A DNA stretch of 64,000 bases from Variovorax flavidus. GTDB taxonomy: Bacteria; Pseudomonadota; Gammaproteobacteria; Burkholderiales; Burkholderiaceae_C. The DNA lies in assembly GCF_030317145.1 (NCBI RefSeq), contig NZ_JASZYE010000003.1, forward strand, positions 806,001 through 870,000, read 5' to 3'. The notes below the pieces were generated by a model. It did no database searches, had not been told where the DNA came from, and saw nothing but the letters and a program-made list of their open reading frames with translations. A program made the position numbers and the translations under genes. Below, one piece after another: positions 51,520 to 60,077 of this stretch (position 1 is the first letter of the stretch; every line of letters starts with the position of its first letter).

Positions 51520-53964
51520 TCAGGGCGCGGGACGGCCTTGGGTGCTGGCGGCCAGCGACGGCTGCTGCGGCTGCTGCGTGGCGCTCACGCTGCCCTTCTG
51601 CATCGCCTCCCAGACGCGATGCGGCGACGCCGGCATGTCGAAGTCCTTGACGCCGAGCGGCGCCAGCGCGTCGAGCACGGCATTGATCACCGCCGGCGGC
51701 GAGCCGATGGCGCCGGCTTCACCGCAGCCCTTGGTTCCGAGCGGGTTGTGGGTACAGGGCGTGCACACCGTGTCCAGCTTGAACATGGGGAAGTCGTCGG
51801 CACGCGGCATGGCGTAGTCCATGAAGCTGCCGGTGAGCAGCTGGCCGGTCTCGTTGTCGTAGACGCAGTTCTCCATCAGCGCCTGGCCGATGCCTTGCAC
51901 CAGCCCACCGAGAACCTGCCCTTCCACGATCATCGGATTGATGATGGTGCCGAAGTCGTCGACCGCGGAAAAGCGGTCGATCTTGACTTCGCCCGTCTGC
52001 TTGTCGATCTCAACTTCACAGATATAGGTGCCGCCCGGGAAGGTGAAGTTGGTCGGGTCGTAGAAGGCGGTTTCGTTCAGGCCCGGTTCCAGCTTGTCGA
52101 GCGGATAGTTGTGCGGCACGTAGGCTGTCAGCGCAACCTGGCCGAAGGGGATCTTTTTGTCGGTGCCCTTCACCGTGAACTCGCCATTGGCGAACTCGAT
52201 GTCGGCATCGCTCGCCTCCATCAGGTGCGCCGCGATCTTCTTGGCCTTGGCTTCGATCTTGTCGAGCGCCTTCATGATCGCCGCACCGCCGACCGAGATC
52301 GACCGCGAACCGTAGGTGCCCATGCCGAAGGGCACGCGGCCGGTGTCGCCGTGCACCACGTCCACCGCCTCGACGGCGATGCCGAGCCGCGCTGCGACGA
52401 CCTGCGCGAAGGTGGTTTCGTGGCCCTGGCCATGGCTGTGCGAGCCCGTGAACACCGTGACGCTGCCCGTCGGATGCACGCGGATCTCGCCGCACTCGAA
52501 CAGGCCGGCGCGCGCACCGAGCGCGCCCGCGATGTTCGACGGGGCGATGCCGCAAGCCTCGATGTAGCTGGAGTAGCCGATGCCCCTGAGCCGCCCCCTG
52601 GCCTCGCTCGCGGATTTGCGTTGCGCAAACCCCGCCACGTCGGCCAGCGCCTTGGCCTTGTCCATGCAGGCATGGAAGTCGCCCGTGTCGTACTGCAGCG
52701 CCACCGGCGTCTGGTAGGGGAAGCTGCTGATGAAGTTGCGCTTGCGGATCTCGTCCTGGCCCTGGTTCATTTCCCAGGCGCAGCGCGACACCAGCCGTTC
52801 GAGCAGATAGGTGGCTTCAGGCCGGCCCGCGCCGCGGTAGGCATCGACCGGCGCGGTGTTGGTGAACCACGCATCGACCTCCACGTAGATCTGCGGCGTG
52901 GCGTACTGCCCCGCGAGCAAGGTCGCGTAGAGGATGGTCGGCACCGCCGTCGCGAAGGTCGACAGGTACGCGCCGAGATTGGCGTCGGTGTGCACGCGCA
53001 GCGCGAGGAACTTGCCTTGCGCATCCATCGCCATCTCGGCATGGCTCACATGGTCGCGGCCATGCGCGTCGGAGAGGAAGCACTCGGAGCGCTCGGCTGT
53101 CCACTTGATGCTGCGGTTGAGCTGCTTCGCGGCCCAGGTCAGGCACACGTCTTCCGCGTAGAGGAAGATCTTGGAACCGAAGCCGCCGCCCACGTCGGGA
53201 GCGATCACCCTCACCTTGTGCTCGGGCAGGCCGAGCACGAAAGCCGTCATCAGGAGCCGCTCGACGTGCGGGTTCTGGTTGGCAACGTAGAGCGTGTACT
53301 CGTCGTTTCCGCGGCTGTAGTTGCCGATGGCGACGCGCGGCTCGATCGGGTTGGGGATCAGGCGGTTGTTGACCAGGTCGAGCTTGGTGACGTGCGCCGC
53401 GGTGGCGAATGCGGCATCGACAGCCGCCTTGTCGCCGATTGCCCACTTGTAGCACTGGTTGTCGGGCGACTCGTCGTGGATGGTGACGCCGCTCTGCTTC
53501 TTCGCGGCATCGGCCACGCTGACCAGCGGGGTCAGCACTTCATAGTCGACGACCACGGCTTCGGCGGCGTTCTTCGCCTGCTCCACGGTCTCGGCCACCA
53601 CCATCGCGACGTGGTCGCCCACGTAGCGCACCTTGTTGATCGCGAGGATCGGGTGCGGCGGTTCCTTCATCGGCGTGCCGTCAGGATTGTTGATGAGCCA
53701 GCCGCAAGGCAGGCCACCCATCTTGCCCTCGATGTCCTTGCCGCTGAAGATGCCGACCACGCCCGGCATCTTCGCGGCTTCGGCGATGTCGACGGACTTG
53801 ATCTTCGCGTGCGCATGCGGCGAGCGCACGAACACGGCGTGGCTCTGGTTGCCCATCGTCACGTCGTCGGTGTACTGGCCTGCGCCAGTCAGGAAGCGAT
53901 AGTCTTCCTTGCGCCGGAGGGCCTCGCCGATGTGCGGGAGGCCTGCGAAATCGGATGCACCCAT
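51520..53964 (-). CDS. coxL: Form II CO dehydrogenase-like large (Mo) subunit
   Basis: The 814-residue protein binds the molybdopterin cytosine dinucleotide cofactor. It has the family segments GVVGIFSGKDI near 68, VIAPDVGGGFGSKIFLYAED near 253, and the C-terminal catalytic Glu in GCGEAGAIGSPP. The active-site loop is AYRGAGR (375-381; bases 52822-52842), which marks form II enzymes; true form I CO dehydrogenase has AYRCSFR. So CO is unlikely as main substrate, and the natural substrate is unknown. The last 25 residues are Gln/Pro/Ala-rich and probably disordered. Confidence 0.95.
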   Translation of the reverse strand: MGASDFAGLPHIGEALRRKEDYRFLTGAGQYTDDVTMGNQSHAVFVRSPHAHAKIKSVDIAEAAKMPGVVGIFSGKDIEGKMGGLPCGWLINNPDGTPMKEPPHPILAINKVRYVGDHVAMVVAETVEQAKNAAEAVVVDYEVLTPLVSVADAAKKQSGVTIHDESPDNQCYKWAIGDKAAVDAAFATAAHVTKLDLVNNRLIPNPIEPRVAIGNYSRGNDEYTLYVANQNPHVERLLMTAFVLGLPEHKVRVIAPDVGGGFGSKIFLYAEDVCLTWAAKQLNRSIKWTAERSECFLSDAHGRDHVSHAEMAMDAQGKFLALRVHTDANLGAYLSTFATAVPTILYATLLAGQYATPQIYVEVDAWFTNTAPVDAYRGAGRPEATYLLERLVSRCAWEMNQGQDEIRKRNFISSFPYQTPVALQYDTGDFHACMDKAKALADVAGFAQRKSASEARGRLRGIGYSSYIEACGIAPSNIAGALGARAGLFECGEIRVHPTGSVTVFTGSHSHGQGHETTFAQVVAARLGIAVEAVDVVHGDTGRVPFGMGTYGSRSISVGGAAIMKALDKIEAKAKKIAAHLMEASDADIEFANGEFTVKGTDKKIPFGQVALTAYVPHNYPLDKLEPGLNETAFYDPTNFTFPGGTYICEVEIDKQTGEVKIDRFSAVDDFGTIINPMIVEGQVLGGLVQGIGQALMENCVYDNETGQLLTGSFMDYAMPRADDFPMFKLDTVCTPCTHNPLGTKGCGEAGAIGSPPAVINAVLDALAPLGVKDFDMPASPHRVWEAMQKGSVSATQQPQQPSLAASTQGRPAP

Positions 53965-53974
53965 GTCGTGCTCC

Positions 53975-54469
53975 TCAGGCCGAAGCCGTTGCCTTGGCAG
54001 GGGCAGCGGCCATCGCTTCGCCGCCCATCTGCACGGCCTTCACGATGTTCTGGTAGCCGGTGCAGCGGCACAGGTTGCCGTCGAGCAACTCGCGGATTTC
54101 GGTTTCGCTCGACTTGGGATGGTGCGTGCAGAGGTCGATGGCACTCATCACCATGCCGGGCGTGCAGAAGCCGCATTGCAGGCCGTGGCACTCCTTGAAG
54201 GCGGCCTGCATGGGATGCATCGTGCCGTCGGGCTGGGCGATGCCTTCGATGGTGGTGATGTGAGCGCCAGCCACCTGCGCGACCAGCACGTTGCACGACT
54301 TGATCGCGCGTCCGTTGACGTGCACGGTGCAGGCGCCGCACTGCGCGGTGTCACAACCGACATGCGTGCCGGTGAGGTGCAGATGCTCGCGGATCGCGTG
54401 CACGAGAAAGGTGTTGGGGGGCGCGTCGACCGTGACCTCGCGGCCGTTGACCGTGAAAGGAACCTGCAT
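53975..54469 (-). CDS. coxS: CO dehydrogenase-like small [2Fe-2S] subunit
   Basis: The 164-residue protein carries two [2Fe-2S] clusters: plant-type [15 protein letters not shown] (about 39-53) and the four-helix type [16 protein letters not shown] followed by [12 protein letters not shown] (about 95-143). It is the first gene of the minus-strand operon coxS-L-M-D-E-G-xdhC. It lies 180 bases from the divergently transcribed GAF-Fis regulator. Confidence 0.95.
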   Translation of the reverse strand: MQVPFTVNGREVTVDAPPNTFLVHAIREHLHLTGTHVGCDTAQCGACTVHVNGRAIKSCNVLVAQVAGAHITTIEGIAQPDGTMHPMQAAFKECHGLQCGFCTPGMVMSAIDLCTHHPKSSETEIRELLDGNLCRCTGYQNIVKAVQMGGEAMAAAPAKATASA

Positions 54470-54503
54470 GTGGCTGTCTCCGTTGTAGGTGATGGCTGAT
54501 TTC

Positions 54504-54522
54504 GGCCAATTGAATCTTGGCC
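54504..54522. promoter_or_regulatory. Inverted repeat between coxS and its divergent regulator
   Basis: GGCCAA and TTGGCC are separated by seven bases in the 180-base gap between coxS (start 54469, minus strand) and the GAF-Fis regulator gene (start 54650, plus strand). A second smaller repeat, CTAGG-N6-CCTAG, lies at 54542-54557. Either could be the binding site of the regulator; this is inferred from position and symmetry. Confidence 0.4.
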
Positions 54523-54649
54523 GTGCGACCTGACCATCATCCTAGGCAAAACCCTAGCCGCTTGCGCCTTGGTCCTTAAATTCTCAAAATGAAACAGCTC
54601 GCTCTTCGGCGAGCCCAGACACGGCGCCGCTTCAGGCCCGAACCACACG

Positions 54650-55786
54650 ATGACCGTTTCCTCCGCTTCGCCCCTGCCCGAGCGTTCTCTCTCCATCGCC
54701 CAGGCACGGCGCGAATGGATCGAAGGCGAACCCGCGTCCGGCATGCCGGTTGCACGGGTGGAGCCCTGGCTGGTGCGCTCGTGGCAGCGCTGCCTGGCGG
54801 TGGGCCACGACCCCCGGCAGCGCGTGAGCTTCGATCCGGTCTCGGCATCGTCAGCGCGGCATGTTGCCGAGCGCAACCGGGCGCTGGTCGCGGCCGCACG
54901 GCCGGTGCTCGACCGCTTGTCCCGCGCGATCGCCGACACGCGCTACTTCGCGATCCTGACCGACGCCGACGGCATCGTGGTCGACGTCGGCGCCCTGCCG
55001 GGCGGCAGCGACGCGGCGGCCCAACATGCGCGCGACATCGCGCGGATCGGGGTCGACCTGTCGGAGCGCGCGGTCGGCACCACGGCGATCGGTGCGGCAC
55101 TCGCCGAGCATGAGTCCGTATGGCTGCACCGCGGGGAACACTTCTTTCATGACACCAGCATCTACAGCTGCGCGGGCGCCCCCCTGTTCGGGCCGCAAGG
55201 CGAATGCATCGGCATGCTGGACCTGACCGGCGTGCAGGTGGTCGAACGGCCCGAGTTGCGACACCTGGCTGCGCTGTCGGCACGCAGCATCGAGAACACG
55301 CTCGTGCAGAGCCATTCATGCGACCTGCTGCTGCGCATCGGCTGGCCGGGCTGCGCGACCGGCGCGGACACCGAAGGGCTGCTCTGCATCGATGCAGACG
55401 GCAATGTGACGGGCGCCAACGCCGCGGCGCGCCACATGCTCCATCAGCCGCTGGGCGCTCGTCCTGCGCTGAACTGCAACGACCTCTTCGCACTGCCGCC
55501 GCAGATGCTGTTCGACGCAGCACGACGCGGCGACGCGGTGCTCGAAGTACCGCTCTGGTCGGGCCTGCGCGTCCAGGCCCGGCCACAACTCGGCAACCGG
55601 TCCTTGCCGGCGTCGGCTGCGGTTGCCGGAACGCCCCGGCCGCGCCTGCGCGACGTCGAAACCGAGCTGATCCGCAAGGCGGTGGACGACGCGCGCGGCA
55701 ATGTCGCGGAAGCGGCGCGCGCGCTGGGCATCAGCCGCGCGACCGTCTATCGCAGGCTGTCACCGAGCCGGCGCCCGGGTTCCTGA
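54650..55786 (+). CDS. GAF and Fis-HTH transcriptional regulator without AAA+ domain
   Basis: The 378-residue protein resembles AcoR-type regulators at both ends: an N-terminal region with VEPWLVRSWQRCLAVGHDP, a GAF domain (YFAILTDADGIVVDVG, VGTTAIGAALAEHESV, HDTSIYSCAGAPLFGP) and a C-terminal Fis-type helix-turn-helix (NVAEAARALGISRATVYRRL). The central sigma-54 AAA+ domain of AcoR is missing, so it cannot act as a classical sigma-54 activator. It diverges from coxS and probably controls the cox-like operon in answer to a small ligand. Confidence 0.88.
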   Translation: MTVSSASPLPERSLSIAQARREWIEGEPASGMPVARVEPWLVRSWQRCLAVGHDPRQRVSFDPVSASSARHVAERNRALVAAARPVLDRLSRAIADTRYFAILTDADGIVVDVGALPGGSDAAAQHARDIARIGVDLSERAVGTTAIGAALAEHESVWLHRGEHFFHDTSIYSCAGAPLFGPQGECIGMLDLTGVQVVERPELRHLAALSARSIENTLVQSHSCDLLLRIGWPGCATGADTEGLLCIDADGNVTGANAAARHMLHQPLGARPALNCNDLFALPPQMLFDAARRGDAVLEVPLWSGLRVQARPQLGNRSLPASAAVAGTPRPRLRDVETELIRKAVDDARGNVAEAARALGISRATVYRRLSPSRRPGS

Positions 55787-55952
55787 GCCTCACGGCCGCC
55801 GTCGCCGGCGGAAATCTCACACTTTGGTTCGTGCTCTTCGCCACACGGCACTTTCCTTCCGCGCTCGACTCATTTACATTTAGTTTCTATTGTTATCGTT
55901 TGTCTATAACTACCTGCGCGCCGGATCGGCGGCATGACTGGGACGTTTGACC

Positions 55953-57113
55953 ATGAGCGCATCCGAGGCCCGTACCTTTTCCTTGTCGCCCAAGCCGACG
56001 AGGCGCCAAGTCCTGACCCGGATGACCGGCGTCGCCGCGGCGGCCAGCATGGGACTGCCGGTGTTTGCGCAGGCCAAGTCCATCCGCATCGGCGCGACCT
56101 TCGACAACAGCAGCGTCGAGAAAGCCAACGGCACGGGACTGTTCCTCGGGTCGTCTGCATACTTCAATGCGCTCAATCGCGCAGGCGGGATCAACGGCAC
56201 CAAGGTCGAGCTCGTACTGGCCGACGACCAGTTCAAGCCCGACCTCGCCAAGTCCAACGCGCTGGCCTTCCACGCCGACAACTCGGTGCTCGCCATGATC
56301 CATCCGCTGGGCACGCGCCAGACGGCGGAGGTGAGCGATGCGGTTCCCGGCATGGCGGTGGTCGGCCCGAACACCGGAACGGTGTCGCTGCGCAAGAAGG
56401 CCGCGCCCAACACCTTCTGGGTGCGCGCCAATTACGACCAGGAAATCGACAAGCTCATCGCGACCGCAGCCGTGCTCGGCCAGTCGCGCATCGGCATCGT
56501 CTATTCGAACGATCCGCTGGGGCAGTCGCTGCTCGCCGGATTCAAGGCTTCGCTGGCCAAGGCCAAGCTCGAGCCGGCGGTGATCGCCAGCACGCCGAGC
56601 ACCACCAGCATGGAAGTCGAGGCCGCGGCGAAGCAGATCGCCGAGGCAAAGCCGCAGATCGTCATCATCGGCCTGGCCGGCACCGCGCCCGCCTTCGTGC
56701 GTGCATTCCGCGCCGCGGGCGGCAAGAGCAGCGCCTACGGCCTGTCGATCACGGCCGGCTCGCTGGGCGCGATGGGCGACCTCGCCCATGGGCTGGGCTT
56801 CGCAATCGTCGTGCCCTCGCCTTACGCGACCAAGTTCGAGCTCGTGCGTCGCTATCAGGCCGACATGCTGGCGAGCGGCGCCAAGGAGTTTTCGCTGCCG
56901 AGCCTGGAGGGCTACATGGACGCGTACGTGCTGGCCGAAGGCCTGCGCCGCGCGGGCCCGTCACCGACGCGCGCCGCCGTGCTGGCGGGTCTGGAACGCA
57001 TCGAGGGCTTCGACCTTGGCGGCGTCAAGATCAATTTCGGGCCCAGGAACCGCGAAGGCAACCAGTTCGTGGATGTGGCGGTCATCAGTGCCAATGGAAG
57101 ACTGATCAGTTAG
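55953..57113 (+). CDS. ABC transporter binding protein, branched-chain amino acid type
   Basis: The 386-residue protein belongs to the periplasmic leucine/isoleucine/valine binding family: IRIGATFDNSSVEKANGTGL after the signal, INGTKVELVLADDQFKPDLA near 75-94, and VIIGLAGTAPAFVRAFRAAG near 233. The signal peptide has a TRRQVLTRM start like a twin-arginine signal, with cleavage near VFAQA. There is no permease or ATPase gene beside it, so it is an orphan receptor. An in-frame TTG at 55947 could be an alternative start. The upstream gap is unusually AT-rich and probably holds its promoter. Confidence 0.88.
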   Translation: MSASEARTFSLSPKPTRRQVLTRMTGVAAAASMGLPVFAQAKSIRIGATFDNSSVEKANGTGLFLGSSAYFNALNRAGGINGTKVELVLADDQFKPDLAKSNALAFHADNSVLAMIHPLGTRQTAEVSDAVPGMAVVGPNTGTVSLRKKAAPNTFWVRANYDQEIDKLIATAAVLGQSRIGIVYSNDPLGQSLLAGFKASLAKAKLEPAVIASTPSTTSMEVEAAAKQIAEAKPQIVIIGLAGTAPAFVRAFRAAGGKSSAYGLSITAGSLGAMGDLAHGLGFAIVVPSPYATKFELVRRYQADMLASGAKEFSLPSLEGYMDAYVLAEGLRRAGPSPTRAAVLAGLERIEGFDLGGVKINFGPRNREGNQFVDVAVISANGRLIS

Positions 57114-57114
57114 G

Positions 57115-57240
57115 CTCGCCCCCAGGCTTGCCCACTTCGTGTGGCCGCCTACCCCCGACCGGGGGCAACGCCTGCGGACCGGCGGAGCCGGTTCCGCGGC
57201 GTTTCCTGATGGGGCCGGGCATTCGCCGGCCGGGCGAGCG
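57115..57240. repeat. Palindrome-rich intergenic repeat
   Basis: This segment carries GCTTGCCCACTTCGTGTGGC, then CCCCC-gacc-GGGGG (57152-57165), then the hairpin GCGGACCGGC-gga-GCCGGTTCCGC (57174-57197), and two copies of GCCGGGC. From memory it looks like a repeated intergenic element widespread in Variovorax and related Comamonadaceae. It lies directly after the binding protein stop and may act as its terminator. The repeat identity cannot be shown from this single copy. Confidence 0.5.
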
Positions 57241-57270
57241 GGGTTGCTGATGGTCGCGCAGAATCTTGCG

Positions 57271-57600
57271 ATGAATCAAAGCTACGCAAACGTTGAACCT
57301 TCGCGCGCCGAGGTCGACGCCCTTCCTGGTCTCACGTTGGTCGAATTTGGAACGCCGTGGTGCGGGTTCTGCAAGGCGGCGCAACCGCTGCTCGCCGATG
57401 GACTGGCCGACGCGCCAGGGCTGCGTCATCTCAAGATCGAGGATGGGAGCGGGCGGCCTCTGGGTCGGTCGTTCCGGGTCAAGTTGTGGCCCACGCTGAT
57501 CTTCATGCGGGATGGCAAGGAGGTCGGGCGCCTGGTGCGGCCGGAGAGCGCTTCGCTGATCCGGCGGGAACTCGAACAGGCGCAAGCCGTCGGGCTGTAG
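57271..57600 (+). CDS. Thioredoxin family protein
   Basis: The 109-residue protein has a thioredoxin fold with the active-site motif CGFC in VEFGTPWCGFCKAAQPLL and the cis-proline in KLWPTLIFMRDGKEVGRL. The CGFC dipeptide differs from the CGPC of canonical thioredoxin. No signal peptide is visible with the start at 57271, so it is probably cytoplasmic; an ATG at 57250 would add seven residues. It stands alone. Confidence 0.85.
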   Translation: MNQSYANVEPSRAEVDALPGLTLVEFGTPWCGFCKAAQPLLADGLADAPGLRHLKIEDGSGRPLGRSFRVKLWPTLIFMRDGKEVGRLVRPESASLIRRELEQAQAVGL

Positions 57601-57623
57601 ATCCGACCGCCTGCGCCCTTGCA

Positions 57624-58001
57624 TCAGGCTCCGGTCGGCACCTTGTCGAGGAAGCCCGTGACCGAGCGCAGCTTGCCGGCCTCGAGTTGCACGAAGTCGG
57701 TTCCCTCGATCAGATCTTCCGAGCCGCTCGGGCCGAGGGTCCACGAGAAGCGCAACTGGTCGCCATGGCCGTCGGGCTGGCCCTTGAGTGCAAAGCGGAA
57801 GCCCGGGTAGCGCTGGTGCACGCCGCCGACCAGCGCGCTGATCTGCGTGCGGCCGCTGCCCTGCATGATGGGATCGACGTACTGCGCATCGTCGGCCCAG
57901 TGGGTTTCGAGCAGCTTCAGCCGACGGGCTTCGTCGGTCTCGTTCCAGACGGCGATGTAGTGCTCGGCGACATGGCTGGCATCGGGAGTGGCGGTGTTCA
58001 T
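57624..58001 (-). CDS. NTF2/SnoaL-like fold protein
   Basis: The 125-residue protein has the cone-shaped NTF2/SnoaL fold pattern: VAEHYIAVWNETDEARRLKL, ADDAQYVDPIMQGSGRTQIS and GTDFVQLEAGKLRSVTGFLD. Such proteins may be isomerases, hydrolases or ligand binders; no specific activity can be read. It lies upstream of the phosphonate cluster, on the same strand, separated from the oxidoreductase gene by 109 bases. Confidence 0.78.
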   Translation of the reverse strand: MNTATPDASHVAEHYIAVWNETDEARRLKLLETHWADDAQYVDPIMQGSGRTQISALVGGVHQRYPGFRFALKGQPDGHGDQLRFSWTLGPSGSEDLIEGTDFVQLEAGKLRSVTGFLDKVPTGA

Positions 58002-58110
58002 GGCGATTCCTTTCGGTGTTCACGACCCGCAACGGCGCGGGGTGAATGAATGGTCGCAACGACAGCGCCGCGGGTCGATGACGTGGGAGGTCATGTCCCT
58101 CCCTCGAGGC

Positions 58111-59499
58111 TCAGGCCTTGTCGGACTTGCCCGCAGCGTTCGCGAACTTGCTGAGCATCCGGTCGACGAGCCACGGTTGGCGGTTTTCGTCTTCCGCCCG
58201 CTCCTTGCGGCGGATCGCGTTGCGAACCACGATCGATCCGACATAGCGGATCGGCTCCGGCGGAAAGTGCCCGAGCGGCCCCTTCGTCAGGGGGCTCCGG
58301 GTCCAGGCGTTGTCCTGGTCGAGCAGCATGGACGACAGGATCTGGCCGCCCATGTAACTCGGCCCGACGCCGTTGCCCGAATAGCCGAACCCGTAGAGGA
58401 TGTGCGGCGCGCCATCCAGCTTGCCGAAGAAGGGGAATCCCGTGACGGACCGGTCCGACGGACCGTTCCAACTGGCAGTGATGGGCGTGTCCCGCAAGGC
58501 CGGGAAGAACGAATGCAGCGCATCCGTCAGCTCCGCCTCGTAGGGCGACCGCTGGTCGAAGACCGGCGCGATGCGCCCGCCCCACGAGAAGGTGTTGCCG
58601 CCCTTGCCCAGCATGAGCCGCCCGTCGACCGTGCTGCGGTAGTAGTAGACAAAGGTGCGTGAATCAAGAACGGAGACACCGTCGACCAGACCGCTCTGCC
58701 GGAGCAGCTCCGGGCATCGTTCGGTGATCACCATGTCGCTCGACACAACTGCGATCGTGCGCTCGAACTGCGGGAAAGTGCTCGCCATCCAGGCGTTGAT
58801 CGCCAGGACCAGCTTCTTCGCCTCGATGCTGCCGCAGGGCGTTCGCACTGTGACGGGATGGCCGGTGCTGAAATCCAGCATCGGGCTGCGCTCGTAGATC
58901 CGGATGCCCATCGCCAGCGCGGCGCGACGCAGGCCGCGGACCAGCTTGCCGGGATGCACGGTCGCGGCGATTGGTGAATACACGCCCGCCAGGTTGCGCG
59001 CAGAGCCCGAGCGGCGCGCAACCTCTTCCGGCGGGAGCGCGTGGTAGGACTTGATGCCGCAACTCTCCAGCGCCTGCATCACAGGGTCGAGGGTGCCGAT
59101 CTGGGCCTGCGAGGTCGCGGTGTAGAGCGTGCCGTCCTGGCGCAATTCCGCATCGATGCCGTGCTCGCGGCAGAAGCGGGCGATGTGATCCACCACCGCC
59201 TCCGAGGCCTTCACCAGACGGATTGCCTCCGCTTCGCCGAAGAGCCGGCGCAGGGTGAAGAACTTCGCCGACCAAGTGAGGAGGCAGCCGCCGTTGCGCC
59301 CACTGGCGCCAGCGCCGCAGAGATCGCTCTCGACGATCGCGATATCCAGGGAAGGGTCCTGCTGCTTGGCCTGGATCGCCGTCCAGAGCCCGGTGAAGCC
59401 GCCTCCGACGATGCAGATGTCTGCACGCTGCGCGCCTTGCAAGGCCGGCGCCAGTTCGCCATCCTTGAAGAGCGCCTGCTCGATCCAGAAGGGACGCAT
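58111..59499 (-). CDS. Putative aminophosphonate FAD oxidoreductase
   Basis: The 462-residue DAO-family flavoprotein begins MRPFWIEQALFKDGELAPAL, has the FAD motif ICIVGGGFTGLWTAIQA (28-44), GAGASGRNGGCLLTWSAKFF (about 62-81) and a C-terminal GFGYSGNGVGPSYMGGQIL. It resembles the oxidoreductase group described as associated with phosphonate utilisation, some members of which act on N-methylated 2-aminoethylphosphonate. It is followed on the same strand by no other gene of the set, being the last gene of the operon after the HD protein. Substrate is inferred from context. Confidence 0.85.
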   Translation of the reverse strand: MRPFWIEQALFKDGELAPALQGAQRADICIVGGGFTGLWTAIQAKQQDPSLDIAIVESDLCGAGASGRNGGCLLTWSAKFFTLRRLFGEAEAIRLVKASEAVVDHIARFCREHGIDAELRQDGTLYTATSQAQIGTLDPVMQALESCGIKSYHALPPEEVARRSGSARNLAGVYSPIAATVHPGKLVRGLRRAALAMGIRIYERSPMLDFSTGHPVTVRTPCGSIEAKKLVLAINAWMASTFPQFERTIAVVSSDMVITERCPELLRQSGLVDGVSVLDSRTFVYYYRSTVDGRLMLGKGGNTFSWGGRIAPVFDQRSPYEAELTDALHSFFPALRDTPITASWNGPSDRSVTGFPFFGKLDGAPHILYGFGYSGNGVGPSYMGGQILSSMLLDQDNAWTRSPLTKGPLGHFPPEPIRYVGSIVVRNAIRRKERAEDENRQPWLVDRMLSKFANAAGKSDKA

Positions 59500-59505
59500 G
59501 CCGGA

Positions 59506-60075
59506 CTAGGCCGCTACGGCACGCCGATGATCGGCAGCGCAGGATTCCATGTGCCGGACGAAGTGCGCCAGGTCCGGCACCATGGCGTCGGCGGACTTGG
59601 CCGTGTCGTCCCAACGGCGCAGGCGCACCGCATCGCTGGCGAAGGGCTGAGCCTCGAAGGCCTTGGCCTGCGCGTCGTCGAACACGCCACCTTGCAGCGC
59701 CAGGCTGCGCTTCGAGTCCGGCGACAGCGATTCGAGATATCCGGCCACGCGGGCGCAGAGGAAGCGCTTCGCGTCCACGTGCATCCGGATCGGCTCCAGC
59801 GTTGCCGGACCGAACAGCGGACGGAGAAAAGGCAGGCAGCGGTACTGGTGCAGATCGTCCAGGCCCTGCTGCGTCGGCGTACCGCCGAAGTCATGCAGCA
59901 GATGGCCGAGGTCGTGCAGCAGCGAGGCCGTGATCAAGGCGCTGCCGGCGCCCTCCTGCTCGGCCAGATGGGCGGACTGCAGTGCATGCTCCAGTTGCGT
60001 CACGGGCTCGCCGTCGTACTGGGCGTGGCCTTTCGATTCGAACAGGCCGACGATGTCGGAAATGGTGAGGCTCAT
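59506..60075 (-). CDS. phnZ: PhnZ-like HD domain phosphonate oxygenase
   Basis: The 189-residue HD-domain protein matches the phosphonate-operon HD family. The metal ligand pattern of PhnZ-type mixed-valence diiron oxygenases is present: Tyr20 and Glu23 (YDGE), His30, His54-Asp55 and His58 in LLHDLGHLL, His76, His99 and Asp156/157 (RRWDD). PhnZ cleaves 2-amino-1-hydroxyethylphosphonate to glycine and phosphate using oxygen. The dioxygenase that makes this substrate is not in the visible window. It starts three bases before the end of the dehydrogenase operon neighbour. Confidence 0.87.
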   Translation of the reverse strand: MSLTISDIVGLFESKGHAQYDGEPVTQLEHALQSAHLAEQEGAGSALITASLLHDLGHLLHDFGGTPTQQGLDDLHQYRCLPFLRPLFGPATLEPIRMHVDAKRFLCARVAGYLESLSPDSKRSLALQGGVFDDAQAKAFEAQPFASDAVRLRRWDDTAKSADAMVPDLAHFVRHMESCAADHRRAVAA

Positions 60076-60077
60076 GG

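Noticed and set aside
49816-54198. A 1460-codon open frame on the plus strand opposite coxD, coxM, coxL and coxS
   Set aside because: It is the mirror of strongly conserved minus-strand genes. High GC at third codon positions removes stops from this antisense frame; the translated sequence is low in complexity and has no recognisable domain.
46893-54469. True aerobic CO dehydrogenase
   Set aside because: The active-site loop is AYRGAGR, not AYRCSFR, so CO oxidation as the main role is not supported.
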